Shown: positions 26,186 through 35,021 of the stretch, one piece after another
Layout of the letters: every line of letters starts with the position of its first letter
Numbering within the stretch: the stretch's first letter is position 1
NCBI GenBank assembly: GCA_000227505.4
Contig: AGIF02000001.1
Coordinates: 2,190,035 to 2,254,034 of the forward strand
Direction: 5' to 3'
Source: a gamma proteobacterium HIMB55
GTDB taxonomy: Bacteria > Pseudomonadota > Gammaproteobacteria > Pseudomonadales > Halieaceae
DNA length: 64,000 bases
Notes under the pieces: generated by a model
What the model was told of the DNA's origin: nothing
Seen by the model: only the letters and a program-made list of their open reading frames with translations
The model's database searches: none
Program-made: the position numbers and the translations under genes

Positions 26186-27288
26186 GCGCGCCACTCCGCC
26201 ACCGCCGGACCCAAACTCTCAAAATCGGGGGTTACGCCCAAGCCTGGACCATCGGGTGCATATAACTTGCCGTGGCGGGCATATGCGCCACCAATACCCG
26301 TCGATCGCGTGTTGTAGTTCATCAGATCGGTGGTGTTCTGCAGGTATTCCTCGGGTGTCGATGCTGCAAAGTGCGCCACGGCTGCCGTCGTAATCTCGCC
26401 ACCCCAGGTGTCTTCACTGACCACAGGCAGGCGATTATCTACGAGAAAATCCCGTACGCGACGCGCCTTACTCAGACCGCCCAGGTTTGAGAGTTTTAAG
26501 CAACAGATCTCAGCCCCTTTATCTGCCACAACGCGCTGGGCAGCCGCTATTCCAGTAATGCACTCGTCAAGCTTCATCGGCTGCTGTGCAACACGACGCA
26601 CTTGCTGACATTCCTCATAAGTCCGACAGGGCTGCTCGAGAATGTAATCGAGATCAGCCGTGGCTCTGGCAACACGAATCGCGTTATCCACACGCCATCC
26701 CTGGTTGGCGTCGGCCACGGCCTTCTCACCCGGTTCTAACAGCGATACACCCGTATGGATACGTTCAATATCGTCTGACCAATCGCTCCCGACTTTGATT
26801 TGAAACTGGCGATAACCCTGTTCGCGATAACGCTGCATCTCGGCCACTGTCTCGTCGGTGGCCTTCTGGGGCGCAACGCGATACATCGGTGCGCCGTCAG
26901 TCAATTTGCCACCCATGAGCATCCAGAGTGGTTGCCCGCAGGATTGACCGAGGAGGTCCCAACAGGCGATATCGATGGGCGATTTTGCGTAGCCATGTCC
27001 CTGCACTAGATGGTCGAGCAAAGCCTCGATGCGCGCCACCTGCCGAGGGTCTTCGCCCAGCAGCGATGGCGCCACGAGTCTTAACAGCGCTTCCACGCCT
27101 TCTGAATGAGCGACCATGTAATTCTCGCCGCAAGGCGTGAACTCACCACAGCCCTGCAGACCAGCATCGGTGTCGATGACCACCACAGACGCGATAGCGG
27201 TGGTGATGGCGTTGCCAGCACCCCAACAGTAACTACCACCCACGTAAGGTAGTGGCGTCTTATAAAGGCTGATCCCCGTTATCTTCAC
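26182..27288 (-). CDS. Enolase-superfamily (MR/MLE) epimerase/dehydratase, paralogue A
   Basis: A 368-residue protein with intact Asp193 (ADANQGW), Glu218 (LEQPC), Asp241 (LDECI), Lys165 (FQIKVG) and Lys265 (LKLSNLGG). DTWG lies at 293-296, as in paralogue C. It starts at GTG, overlapping the alcohol-dehydrogenase stop by GTGA. Together with genes B and C it forms a head-to-tail triplet of equal-length paralogues joined by 4-base overlaps, which suggests local gene duplication followed by divergence and tightly coupled translation. Role: epimerisation or dehydration of a carboxylate substrate by proton abstraction next to the carboxyl group. Confidence 0.85.
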   Translation of the reverse strand: MKITGISLYKTPLPYVGGSYCWGAGNAITTAIASVVVIDTDAGLQGCGEFTPCGENYMVAHSEGVEALLRLVAPSLLGEDPRQVARIEALLDHLVQGHGYAKSPIDIACWDLLGQSCGQPLWMLMGGKLTDGAPMYRVAPQKATDETVAEMQRYREQGYRQFQIKVGSDWSDDIERIHTGVSLLEPGEKAVADANQGWRVDNAIRVARATADLDYILEQPCRTYEECQQVRRVAQQPMKLDECITGIAAAQRVVADKGAEICCLKLSNLGGLSKARRVRDFLVDNRLPVVSEDTWGGEITTAAVAHFAASTPEEYLQNTTDLMNYNTRSTGIGGAYARHGKLYAPDGPGLGVTPDFESLGPAVAEWRA

Positions 27289-28373
27289 GGCGTGACCACA
27301 ATGTTTCCGGTGTGCGCTTTGGCAATGAAGGCGGTCTGTGCCTCACGTAGCTGCTCAAGCGGGTAGCTTGCTGCAAGTACAGGTCGGATCGCTTTCGACT
27401 CGATGTATCGAATCAAATTCTCGGTCACTTCGGGTGGGATTACGGTCGAGCCCAACAGCGTTAGATCACGGAGATAAAACGTGCGTAGATCCAGCTCGAC
27501 AATAGGCCCGGCAATGGCGCCTGAGGAAACGTAACGGCCACCCCGCTCAAGTACATCAATGACGCTGTGCCAGTCCGGACCACCGACCACATCAGCCACA
27601 ACCGTAATGCGCTCATCGGCCAACTCCGCCTCGAGGTTCTCGGGCGATCGAGGTAATACGCGATCAGCACCGAGTGCACGTACCGCCGCATGCTTTTCGG
27701 TAGACGCAAGTGCAATGACACGCGCGCCTCTGAGCTTAGCAAGCTGAATCAAGGCGCCACCAACACCACCCGAGGCGCCGGTAATCAGTACCGTATCCGA
27801 GGCAGTAATTGCGGCGCGGCAAACCATACCTTCAGCGGTAGAGTACGAGCAGGAAAATGTCGCTAGCTCCGCATCAGTGTAATCCGACGTCACCGCCAGA
27901 GCGTTGGCGGCTGGGATCACCGTGTACTCGGCGTAACCGCCATGACATTCAGAGCCAAAGTAACCGGTCTTATCCATGTTGGCTGGATCTTCCGGGTCTC
28001 TGAGCCAATTGTCGGTGATCACACGCTCGCCGATTCGGGCTGCGTCGACCCCGTCGCCCACGGCAACGATCTCACCACAGACATCCGCACCCTGAATACG
28101 CGGAAAGACAATGGGGTTTCCGCCCCAGGTAGGGTCTTCGGTATTCACAGTGTCGAACGCATCGCCCGTGGTCGCATCCGATACGGCTTTGGAGTACCAA
28201 CCCGAGCGCGTGTTCACGTCAGTGTTGTTTAAGCCACACGCACCCACGCGGATGAGCACTTCGCCCGCTGCGGGATCGGGTCGCGGCCAATCCGCGTGAA
28301 GAACGATTTTGTCGATGCCACCGTGACCTTCGGTCACCATAGCCCGCATTGTTGTCGGTAGTTCAGCTGACAT
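27285..28373 (-). CDS. Medium-chain dehydrogenase/reductase (alcohol dehydrogenase/quinone reductase-like)
   Basis: A 362-residue MDR protein. The N-terminal GroES-like domain has GACGLNNTDVNTRSGWYSK and GADVCGEIVAVG, and the cofactor motif TGASGGVGGALIQLAK is near residues 181-196. The Cys/His ligands of the catalytic zinc in classical alcohol dehydrogenases are not in the usual pattern (LNNTDV replaces CHTD), so it is closer to quinone-reductase or zinc-independent reductases. I chose the ATG at 28373 with GAGAGG upstream; a GTG 21 bases earlier is also in frame. It is the second gene of the minus operon, 64 bases after the flavoprotein. Substrate unknown. Confidence 0.85.
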   Translation of the reverse strand: MSAELPTTMRAMVTEGHGGIDKIVLHADWPRPDPAAGEVLIRVGACGLNNTDVNTRSGWYSKAVSDATTGDAFDTVNTEDPTWGGNPIVFPRIQGADVCGEIVAVGDGVDAARIGERVITDNWLRDPEDPANMDKTGYFGSECHGGYAEYTVIPAANALAVTSDYTDAELATFSCSYSTAEGMVCRAAITASDTVLITGASGGVGGALIQLAKLRGARVIALASTEKHAAVRALGADRVLPRSPENLEAELADERITVVADVVGGPDWHSVIDVLERGGRYVSSGAIAGPIVELDLRTFYLRDLTLLGSTVIPPEVTENLIRYIESKAIRPVLAASYPLEQLREAQTAFIAKAHTGNIVVTP

Positions 28374-28437
28374 GGACCAATCCTCTCTTCTCACCTAGGT
28401 GATTCGGTACTAGGGCGCTTTGCGCCGCTTACGCTAG

Positions 28438-30891
28438 TTATGCCACTTCGCGGGGCCGCTCGCTCATGGGGTCATACGCAGGCTCACCAAGGACCGTCGC
28501 AGAACGGGGCTCGCCCGCAATGACCACCTCGAGCGTCTTTCCGGGAATCGCAGCCTCAGGCTTGATATAGGCAAAGGCCATAATCTTTTCCGCGGTGTAG
28601 CCATAGGCCACCGAACTCGTTGCGCCAACCATTTCGCCATCCATCAGAACAGCCTCACCCCCGTGCCCATCGTGATGTCCATCGGGCTCAATCGCCAGAT
28701 AAGCACAGACCCAGGGAAGATCCTCAGTCATTGCCGTGACGGTCTTATCTCTCCCGATAAATTCGCCCTTTTCGGTCTTCACGAAGCGCATGACCGCAGC
28801 CTCAGGGAGCGTGACTTCGTTGTTCAGCTCAGACGCACCGGGGAACATTTTCTCCATGCGCAGGCTGTTCATCGCAAAGCTGCCGTAGTTGACGATGCCG
28901 TGAGCCTCGCCCGAGGCCCAGAGTGCGTCATATATAGGCAGCATGGCCTCACGCGGGCCGTGAAACTCCCAACCCATCTCACCCGCATACGACATGCGTA
29001 GCGCCCACACTTTATGACCTGCGACACTAATTTCTTGCCCGCGCAGCCAGGGGAAATCCGCCTTCTCAAGCGATACGTCAACGTGTGGCGCGAGCGTTGC
29101 CTTTGATTTCGGCCCCTGCAGTGCCATCGAGAACCAATCGCTGGAGAGGTTGCTGATTTCGACAGACAGTTCGCCGCGATAACGATCGAGATGATCGAGC
29201 AGGCGCTGCTCGAAGAACGCCGCACAGGTTAGGTAGTAAGCATCGTCAGCGAACTTAACGATGGTCATTTCCATTTCGATACGGCCGCGCTCATTGAGCA
29301 TGTGCGTCAAGCAAATGCCCCCCATCTTTTGCGGGAGCTTATTTGCGATCAGGCCGTCGAGCAGCGCTTCTGCGTCGGCGCCGCTGACTTTAACTTTGGT
29401 GAACGCGCAGATATCCATAATCCCAACGCGCTCGCGAACCGCGGTGTGCTCCTCGCCCACGCGATCGTGGACAATGTTTCGACCGAAGCTGTAGTGGTCT
29501 TCCTGAGCTTCCTCACCCGTCGCAAACCATCGCGGACGCTCGTGTCCGTAAACTTCCTCAAAGACAGCACCTTGGGCTTTTAAGCGATCGTAAAGCGGGC
29601 TGGGCTTTACGGGCCGCCCTGCGAGACGATTGAAGTGCGGGAAGGGAATCTCGTGTCGAAGAAGGTAATCTTCCCTCGCCTTGATGTTCTGCCACTTCTT
29701 GTCGGCATAGGGGCCGAAACGACGCGGATCAAAGGCCCGCATTGAGATATCCGCGGAGCCGTAAACCATCCAGCGCGCGAGCTCACGCGTCAGACCGGGA
29801 CCCCAGCCAATGCCAATTTGCGTGCCGCAACAGCACCAGTAGTTGCGAACACCCGGCGCGGGTCCAATCAGTGGATTGCCATCTGGCGGATGAGAAATAG
29901 CACCGTGAACATCGCGCTTAATACCCAGCTCGGCAAAGATGGGCATACGATCAAGCGCGTTTTCGAGCCACGGCATGATGCGGTCGTAATCAGCTTCAAA
30001 GAGATGATTCTCGGCTTCCCAGGGACAGTGGTCATCCCAGACAACATTGGGGTTGGCCTTCTCGTAAATACCAATAAGACCCGCCTTCTGCTCCATACGG
30101 ATATAGCCAGAGACCAACTTGTCATCGCGAATAACCGGGAGTTCGTGCTCAAGGTCCATAAACTCAGGCACGTTATCGGTCACGAAATAATGGTGCGTCA
30201 TCGACGTCGTAGGGATATTGATGCCACTCCACTCACCGACTTGGCGAGCGTAGGTGCCTGCCGCGTTGACAACGTGCTCACAAACAACATCGCCATGGTC
30301 AGTCGATACACGCCACTCGCCCGAAGGCAACTGCTGCACGTCCGTCGCGCGGCAGTGCCGAATCACTGTTGCACCGAGCTGTCGCGCACCTTTTGACAGC
30401 GCCATAGTTACGCCCGATGGATCGACGTGACCATCGTCGGGGGTGTAGAGCGCACCGACCACACCATCCAGGTTGTAGAAAGGATGCATTTCGCGAACGC
30501 GCGAGGGAAGAACGAGCTCTGAGTTAAAGCCGAGCGCAACGTTTACCGACCGGGTGTAGCGCAACCAGTCCATCTCATCTTCATCGTAGGCGAGTCGAAA
30601 CGAACCACAGCCATGCCAAGTCGTCGACTGACCGGTCTCGGCCTCGAGGCCACCGTTATAAAGCTGGATGTTGTAGTCAACGCACTTACCCAAAGCGAGC
30701 GAGCTGGTCGACTGGGTGATTTGGCCGGCCGCGTGCCAGGTCGAGCCTGAGGTGAGCTCGTGCTTTTCAAGGAGCACAATATCGGTCCAGCCCTCGTGTG
30801 CGAGGTGATAAGCAATACCGCAACCCATAACACCGCCGCCGATAATGACGACGCGGGCGGATGAAGGAACGGGTTTGGTAGGTCCAGCCAT
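28438..30891 (-). CDS. Dimethylglycine/sarcosine dehydrogenase-like flavoprotein with folate domain
   Basis: An 817-residue protein with an N-terminal FAD-binding DAO domain (VVIIGGGVMGCGIAYHL). STWHAAGQ follows, and its His is the covalent FAD site in dimethylglycine dehydrogenase. A middle FAO domain comes next, then a C-terminal GcvT-like tetrahydrofolate domain (MNSLRMEKMFPG, TLPEAAVMRFVK). The family removes N-methyl groups from secondary or tertiary amines and passes the carbon to folate. The ATG at 30891 was chosen over the in-frame start at 30954 because the extra 21 residues lack family resemblance and overlap the divergent regulator start. It is the first gene of the minus operon and probably demethylates the Rieske product. 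Confidence 0.9.
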   Translation of the reverse strand: MAGPTKPVPSSARVVIIGGGVMGCGIAYHLAHEGWTDIVLLEKHELTSGSTWHAAGQITQSTSSLALGKCVDYNIQLYNGGLEAETGQSTTWHGCGSFRLAYDEDEMDWLRYTRSVNVALGFNSELVLPSRVREMHPFYNLDGVVGALYTPDDGHVDPSGVTMALSKGARQLGATVIRHCRATDVQQLPSGEWRVSTDHGDVVCEHVVNAAGTYARQVGEWSGINIPTTSMTHHYFVTDNVPEFMDLEHELPVIRDDKLVSGYIRMEQKAGLIGIYEKANPNVVWDDHCPWEAENHLFEADYDRIMPWLENALDRMPIFAELGIKRDVHGAISHPPDGNPLIGPAPGVRNYWCCCGTQIGIGWGPGLTRELARWMVYGSADISMRAFDPRRFGPYADKKWQNIKAREDYLLRHEIPFPHFNRLAGRPVKPSPLYDRLKAQGAVFEEVYGHERPRWFATGEEAQEDHYSFGRNIVHDRVGEEHTAVRERVGIMDICAFTKVKVSGADAEALLDGLIANKLPQKMGGICLTHMLNERGRIEMEMTIVKFADDAYYLTCAAFFEQRLLDHLDRYRGELSVEISNLSSDWFSMALQGPKSKATLAPHVDVSLEKADFPWLRGQEISVAGHKVWALRMSYAGEMGWEFHGPREAMLPIYDALWASGEAHGIVNYGSFAMNSLRMEKMFPGASELNNEVTLPEAAVMRFVKTEKGEFIGRDKTVTAMTEDLPWVCAYLAIEPDGHHDGHGGEAVLMDGEMVGATSSVAYGYTAEKIMAFAYIKPEAAIPGKTLEVVIAGEPRSATVLGEPAYDPMSERPREVA

Positions 30892-30947
30892 GAGCAAACT
30901 CTCGAATTTTTTCTGATTATCGTTGCGTTTGATCCTATGATACGATT

Positions 30948-30985
30948 GTACCAATGTCGAATATTAATGAAACAAACGTACCAAT
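30948..30985. promoter_or_regulatory. Direct repeats GTACCAAT at the divergent regulator/flavoprotein junction
   Basis: GTACCAAT occurs at 30948-30955 and again at 30978-30985, 30 bases apart, which is about three helical turns. The first copy contains the regulator's ATG and the second lies inside its first codons. A TATGAT resembling a -10 box is just upstream. The position between two divergent catabolic operons fits an RpiR operator with autoregulation; this is inference. Confidence 0.35.
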
Positions 30986-31862
30986 TTCACAACTTGAGCC
31001 CGACGCTATTCTGTCGCGGCTTACGACGGCATATGACGAGCTCAGCCCCGAGCTCAAGAAAGCCGCTGGTTACGTCATCGACAACCCAAACGACGTGGGC
31101 GTTTCGTCTATTCGAGAAATTTCTGACGCAGCGTCGGTCACACCCAACACCTTTGTCCGACTCGCAAAATCGATTGGCTTTGAGGGTTATGAAGATCTGC
31201 GCTCGCCCTTTCGCGAGCAATTAAGAAGCGGCTCGATCAACTTTACGGACCGCGCACGTTGGCTGCAGTCGCTCTCCCACGAAGGTCATCTTGGGCCGCT
31301 GTACGCTGATATGGTCAAGGCAGCGATCGATAATATCGAACAAACCTTCAGCAATATTAGCGTGGAAGCGCTGACACAAGCGGGCGACGATATTTGGAAT
31401 TCGCGCCAAGTCTTCACGCTCGGTGTCGGGGTTCACAATGCAAACGCCAGTAACTTCACCTATCTTGCGCGGACGGGCATGGTGCAGTTCCAAACGATTC
31501 CGAGTGCGGGCGGTACAGCAATCGATGAACTCGCTTGGGCGGACGAGCAGGATGTTCTTATTGCCATTACCTGCGCACCGTTCAGAGAAGAAGTCGTGAC
31601 CGCAGTGAAAGTTGCTCGCGAACAGGGACTCACTATTGTCGCAATCTCTGATAGCGCCTCAGCACCCATCATGCGTATTGCTGATCACGCTTTCCTTGTC
31701 GCTGACGAAACACCGCAATTCTTCCCATCGTCTGTCGCAACGATTGCCTTACTCGAGACGCTTTTATCCTTTGTTATTGCCCGAGCAGATGAGAAAATCA
31801 TTGATCGCGTCGAGGCCTTCCACAAGCGTCGACACCAGCTAGGGATTTATCACAATGACTGA
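30954..31862 (+). CDS. RpiR/MurR-family transcriptional regulator
   Basis: A 302-residue regulator. The N-terminal helix-turn-helix (RpiR type) is marked by SPELKKAAGYVIDNPNDVGV and ISDAASVTPNTFVRLAKSIG. The C-terminal SIS domain (residues about 125-270) would bind the effector, with EVVTAVKVAREQGLTIVAI. Members often sense sugar phosphates, but several sense amino-acid-like or sulfonate solutes. It sits between the two divergent operons and its stop overlaps the Rieske oxygenase start by 8 bases, so it is the first gene of the plus operon and the likely local regulator. No clear Shine-Dalgarno is seen, so the transcript may be leaderless. Confidence 0.9.
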   Translation: MSNINETNVPISQLEPDAILSRLTTAYDELSPELKKAAGYVIDNPNDVGVSSIREISDAASVTPNTFVRLAKSIGFEGYEDLRSPFREQLRSGSINFTDRARWLQSLSHEGHLGPLYADMVKAAIDNIEQTFSNISVEALTQAGDDIWNSRQVFTLGVGVHNANASNFTYLARTGMVQFQTIPSAGGTAIDELAWADEQDVLIAITCAPFREEVVTAVKVAREQGLTIVAISDSASAPIMRIADHAFLVADETPQFFPSSVATIALLETLLSFVIARADEKIIDRVEAFHKRRHQLGIYHND

Positions 31863-32949
31863 ACCACTCAAGTCGCTAGACGCTCGCTATTACGTCGACC
31901 CTGCGATCTTTGCTATCGAGAAGCAGCACCTACTGGCAACGACTTGGCAATTTGCCGGGCACGAGTCACAGGTGAAGAACCCGGGTGACTACTTCACCTT
32001 CAGCATTGCGGGCGAAAATTTGTTCTGCATCCGCGATCGCGAGGGAAACCTCAACTGCTTCTACAACGTTTGCCAGCACCGCGCGCATGAACTTGTCGAA
32101 GGCGACGGTAACGCACGCCTATTGATCTGCCCCTACCACACCTGGACCTATGAGCTCTCCGGTGAACTGCGCATGGGGCCGAATGTACTTTCAACACCTG
32201 GCTTTGACCGCAGCAAAATCTGCTTGACGTCGGTGCGACTGGAAAACTTCCACGGTTTCCTCTTCGTCAATCTTGATGACGATGCAAAGCCAATGGACGA
32301 ATGGTTCCCCGGGGCCCGTGAAGAGCTCGCAAGTTACGTCCCGAATATTCTGGATCTGACGCCAGTGGAATACGTTGAAGTATTCGAGAAAACCAACTGG
32401 AAGGTCTCGGTCGAGAACTACTCGGAGTGTTATCACTGCTCGAGAAATCACCCAACCTTTGCCAACGGTGTGATCAAGCCATCAACTTACGACATTCAGC
32501 CGCAAGGTTATTGCCTTCGACACACCACGGAATGTCAGGATGACTTGTCCGACATGACCTACGAGATCGATCTCGAGTCCAATGATAAGGCTGGCAAATA
32601 CTCGAGCTGGTTTTTGTGGCCAATGTTCTCTTTCCAGGTTTACCCAGGGAACGTGCTCAACACCTATCACTGGCGCGTAAGCGATGCGGTCGATGAGGTC
32701 GTTATGTACCGAGGTTGGTATGCCTTTGATGAGAAGAGCGAAGCCATTGCGCGTCAACTCGCCGTGCAGGATCGCGATACGACCGTTGCCGAGGACATTC
32801 GCCTTGTTGAATCGATTCAGCGCGGCATGAACTCTCGAGGCTACAAGCCGGGTCCGCTCGTACTCGACCCGAATGGCGGCGTGAATTCTGAACACTCGAT
32901 CAAAGCGCTGCAGGAATGGACCAAGGAGGCCGTCGATCAATACCTTTAA
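31855..32949 (+). CDS. Rieske non-haem iron oxygenase alpha subunit, carnitine-oxygenase (CntA)-like
   Basis: A 364-residue oxygenase. The Rieske 2Fe-2S ligands are Cys73, His75, Cys92 and His95 (CQHRAH and CPYHTW). The mononuclear iron site is His194, His199 and Asp314 (in ENYSECYHCSRNHP and AEDIRLVES). The residue bridging the two centres is Glu191 instead of the Asp of ring-hydroxylating dioxygenases. To my knowledge this Glu marks the quaternary-amine group (CntA, glycine betaine and stachydrine demethylases). The C-terminal SRGYKPGPLV and SEHSIKALQEW also match CntA. Expected role: oxidative N-demethylation or C-N cleavage of a betaine-type compound. The reductase partner is missing locally. 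Confidence 0.88.
   Translation: MTEPLKSLDARYYVDPAIFAIEKQHLLATTWQFAGHESQVKNPGDYFTFSIAGENLFCIRDREGNLNCFYNVCQHRAHELVEGDGNARLLICPYHTWTYELSGELRMGPNVLSTPGFDRSKICLTSVRLENFHGFLFVNLDDDAKPMDEWFPGAREELASYVPNILDLTPVEYVEVFEKTNWKVSVENYSECYHCSRNHPTFANGVIKPSTYDIQPQGYCLRHTTECQDDLSDMTYEIDLESNDKAGKYSSWFLWPMFSFQVYPGNVLNTYHWRVSDAVDEVVMYRGWYAFDEKSEAIARQLAVQDRDTTVAEDIRLVESIQRGMNSRGYKPGPLVLDPNGGVNSEHSIKALQEWTKEAVDQYL
32923..32938 (+). promoter_or_regulatory. Strong Shine-Dalgarno before an ATC start codon
   Basis: AAGGAGG at 32923-32929, inside the end of the Rieske gene, is followed after 6 bases by ATC at 32936-32938 in the aldehyde dehydrogenase frame. No ATG, GTG or TTG exists in that frame between the in-frame stop at 32882 and the GTG at 33122, which would delete a conserved N-terminus. 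The site decides the start of the aldehyde dehydrogenase. Confidence 0.6.
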
Positions 32950-34393
32950 TCCAAAACCCTATTATCAGAACTACATCGACGGGCAATTCGTAGACGGTGG
33001 TGCTGGCCGAATTACAGTCGACAACCCTGCCACGGGCGCCCCGCTTGCCGAACAGGCCATTGCTAACAGCGAAGACGTCGACAACGCCATCGCGGCGGCT
33101 CGTCGCTGTCACGAAAGTCGTGTGCTCACGGCCATGCGTCCTGTCGAGCGCGGTCGAATGGTCAAAGCTATCGGCGATTACCTGCTGGCTAACGTTGATG
33201 AGATTTCGCAACTCTTAAGTCTCGAAGCGGGTAAGCCGCTGTGGGAAGCCGTTATGGAGATCGAGGGCGCGGCGCGCTACTTCGAGTACTACGGCAATCA
33301 GGCAGAAACGCTCGAGGGTCGCTCTATTCCGCTTGGCGACGGCTATTACGATTTCACCACGTATGAGCCGCGTGGTGTTTCGGGCCAGATTATTCCCTGG
33401 AACTATCCCATGGAAATGACCGCACGCGGTGTAGCCGCCGCCCTAACGACGGGCAATACCGTGGTTGTGAAGTCGCCCGAGCTCGATCCACTGACACACT
33501 ATTACTACGCCCTTGCCGCCGACGCCGTAGGCTTCCCCGCAGGTGCTGTAAATATTGTTTGTGGCTTAGGTCACGAAGCCGGTGCCGCACTGTCATCGCA
33601 CAAAGGCGTCGACCAATTGGTATTCACAGGATCGGTACCGACCGGGGTGGCAATTGCCACCGCCGCTGCCCAGAACGTCGTGCCCTGTATTTTGGAACTT
33701 GGTGGTAAGTCAGCGGCCATCGTTTACAACGATGCGGATATTGAGAACCTACTCGATAGCATCCGGTGGGGCATTTTCTTTAACGCGGGCCAAGTCTGCT
33801 CCGCGATGTCGCGGCTGATTGTGCACCGCGATATTCATGATCAAGTGGTCTCCGCTATCACAGATCTCGCGAACTCGCTGTCCGTGGGCCCCGGTATCGA
33901 TCGGCCCGAGTTCGGCGCGAACATGGGCGCTATGGTATCGGAGGGCCAGCGTAATCGAGCTGTAGGACTCATCGAACGCGCCCAATCCGAAGGGGCTGTT
34001 ATCGCAGCTGGTGGTTCTGCCATGGATCGCGAGGGCTTCTTCCTGCACCCAACCATCCTCACAGGCGTTACACCTTCGATGGATATCGCGCGAACCGAAG
34101 TATTCGGACCCGTCCTATCTGTTCTTAGCTTCGATGACGAGGCTGAGGCGATTCGCATCGCAAACGATAGCGACTACGGGCTCGTCGGTGGTGTCTTCAC
34201 ACAAGATATCGATCGCGCCATGCGTGTGGCTCGCGATGTCGGTGCCGGCCAGATCTTCATTAACGAGTGGTACGCCGGCGGTGTAGAGACACCGTTCGGT
34301 GGCTATAAACAGTCAGGCTACGGTCGTGAAAAAGGCCGTGAAGCACTGATGAATTACGTACAAACAAAGAACATTGGCATAAGGATCGGATAA
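32936..34393 (+). CDS. NAD(P)-dependent aldehyde dehydrogenase, apparent ATC start
   Basis: A 485-residue aldehyde dehydrogenase if begun at the ATC at 32936. The N-terminus NTFNPKPYYQNYIDGQFVDG is the normal beginning of this family. Catalytic residues are Glu254 (LELGGKS) and Cys288 (GQVCSAMS), 34 apart as expected. VSGQIIPWNYP is the cofactor entry motif. A perfect Shine-Dalgarno lies 6 bases upstream, and the first 14 bases overlap the Rieske gene. A start at GTG 33122 would lose about 62 conserved residues. It would oxidise an aldehyde such as a betaine aldehyde or a semialdehyde made in the pathway. A sequencing error at the start codon is the main alternative. Confidence 0.88.
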   Translation: MNTFNPKPYYQNYIDGQFVDGGAGRITVDNPATGAPLAEQAIANSEDVDNAIAAARRCHESRVLTAMRPVERGRMVKAIGDYLLANVDEISQLLSLEAGKPLWEAVMEIEGAARYFEYYGNQAETLEGRSIPLGDGYYDFTTYEPRGVSGQIIPWNYPMEMTARGVAAALTTGNTVVVKSPELDPLTHYYYALAADAVGFPAGAVNIVCGLGHEAGAALSSHKGVDQLVFTGSVPTGVAIATAAAQNVVPCILELGGKSAAIVYNDADIENLLDSIRWGIFFNAGQVCSAMSRLIVHRDIHDQVVSAITDLANSLSVGPGIDRPEFGANMGAMVSEGQRNRAVGLIERAQSEGAVIAAGGSAMDREGFFLHPTILTGVTPSMDIARTEVFGPVLSVLSFDDEAEAIRIANDSDYGLVGGVFTQDIDRAMRVARDVGAGQIFINEWYAGGVETPFGGYKQSGYGREKGREALMNYVQTKNIGIRIG

Positions 34394-34774
34394 ATGGATC
34401 AAGATCTATTCGAGAAAGGCCTCGAGATGCGCAAGCAGGTATTGGGCGCCGAGTATGTTGAAAAGAATCTCGCTGCGGCAGATGACTTCACCCGTCCCTT
34501 TCAAGAGGCAATGACTGCCTGGTGCTGGGGTTTTGGCTGGGGCGATGATGTCATCGATCCCAAGACACGATCGATGATGAACCTCGCTATGATTGGTGCA
34601 TTAGGAAAGATGCACGAGTGGGAAGTGCATTGCCGCGGCGCGATTAATAATGGTGTGAGCAAAGAAGAGATTCAGGCCATCATTCATGTCATCGGCATTT
34701 ACTGCGGTGTACCGCAGTCGCTCGAGTGCTTTAGAGCGGCCCGAAAGGTCTTAGAGGAAAAAGGACTGGCCTGA
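34394..34774 (+). CDS. Carboxymuconolactone-decarboxylase-family protein
   Basis: A 126-residue protein of the CMD/AhpD-like fold, close in size and sequence to PcaC (GLEMRKQVLGAEYVEK at the N-terminus, MIGALGKMHEWEVHCRGA in the middle). It lacks the CxxC of peroxidase-type AhpD, so a decarboxylase or lyase-type role is more likely. Its ATG directly follows the aldehyde dehydrogenase stop. No beta-ketoadipate genes are near, so it probably acts on another lactone or carboxylate in this pathway, or its role is accessory. Function unresolved. Confidence 0.82.
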   Translation: MDQDLFEKGLEMRKQVLGAEYVEKNLAAADDFTRPFQEAMTAWCWGFGWGDDVIDPKTRSMMNLAMIGALGKMHEWEVHCRGAINNGVSKEEIQAIIHVIGIYCGVPQSLECFRAARKVLEEKGLA

Positions 34775-35021
34775 CATAACTTGAGCTACGCCAGCGTCAG
34801 AATTGCACAGCGAAATTATTGTGCAGGGACAAAGGCCGGTAAAAGCGCAATGACTGTCGTCAACCTGGCGGAACAACCGGGCAAAAAGAACAAGAAAGAA
34901 GATTTAGTCGCAACAAACAACAATAAAATAGGGCCTTTATCAGCACGCTCGATAAGGCCTACATTGCAGCCGCTACAGAAACAATGGTAGTGATGGCTAT
35001 AACAATAAAAAGGTGGTTTAC

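Noticed and set aside
23979-27288. Acid-sugar dehydratase operon as the explanation of the enolase-superfamily triplet
   Set aside because: Possible for the superfamily, but the flanking Rieske, dimethylglycine-dehydrogenase-like and methyltransferase genes and the DTWG motif in two copies favour a methylated amine. No keto-sugar kinase or aldolase is nearby.
29818-30396. 192-codon plus-strand open frame
   Set aside because: It is a shadow of the dimethylglycine-dehydrogenase-like flavoprotein; the minus-strand frame carries all the motifs.
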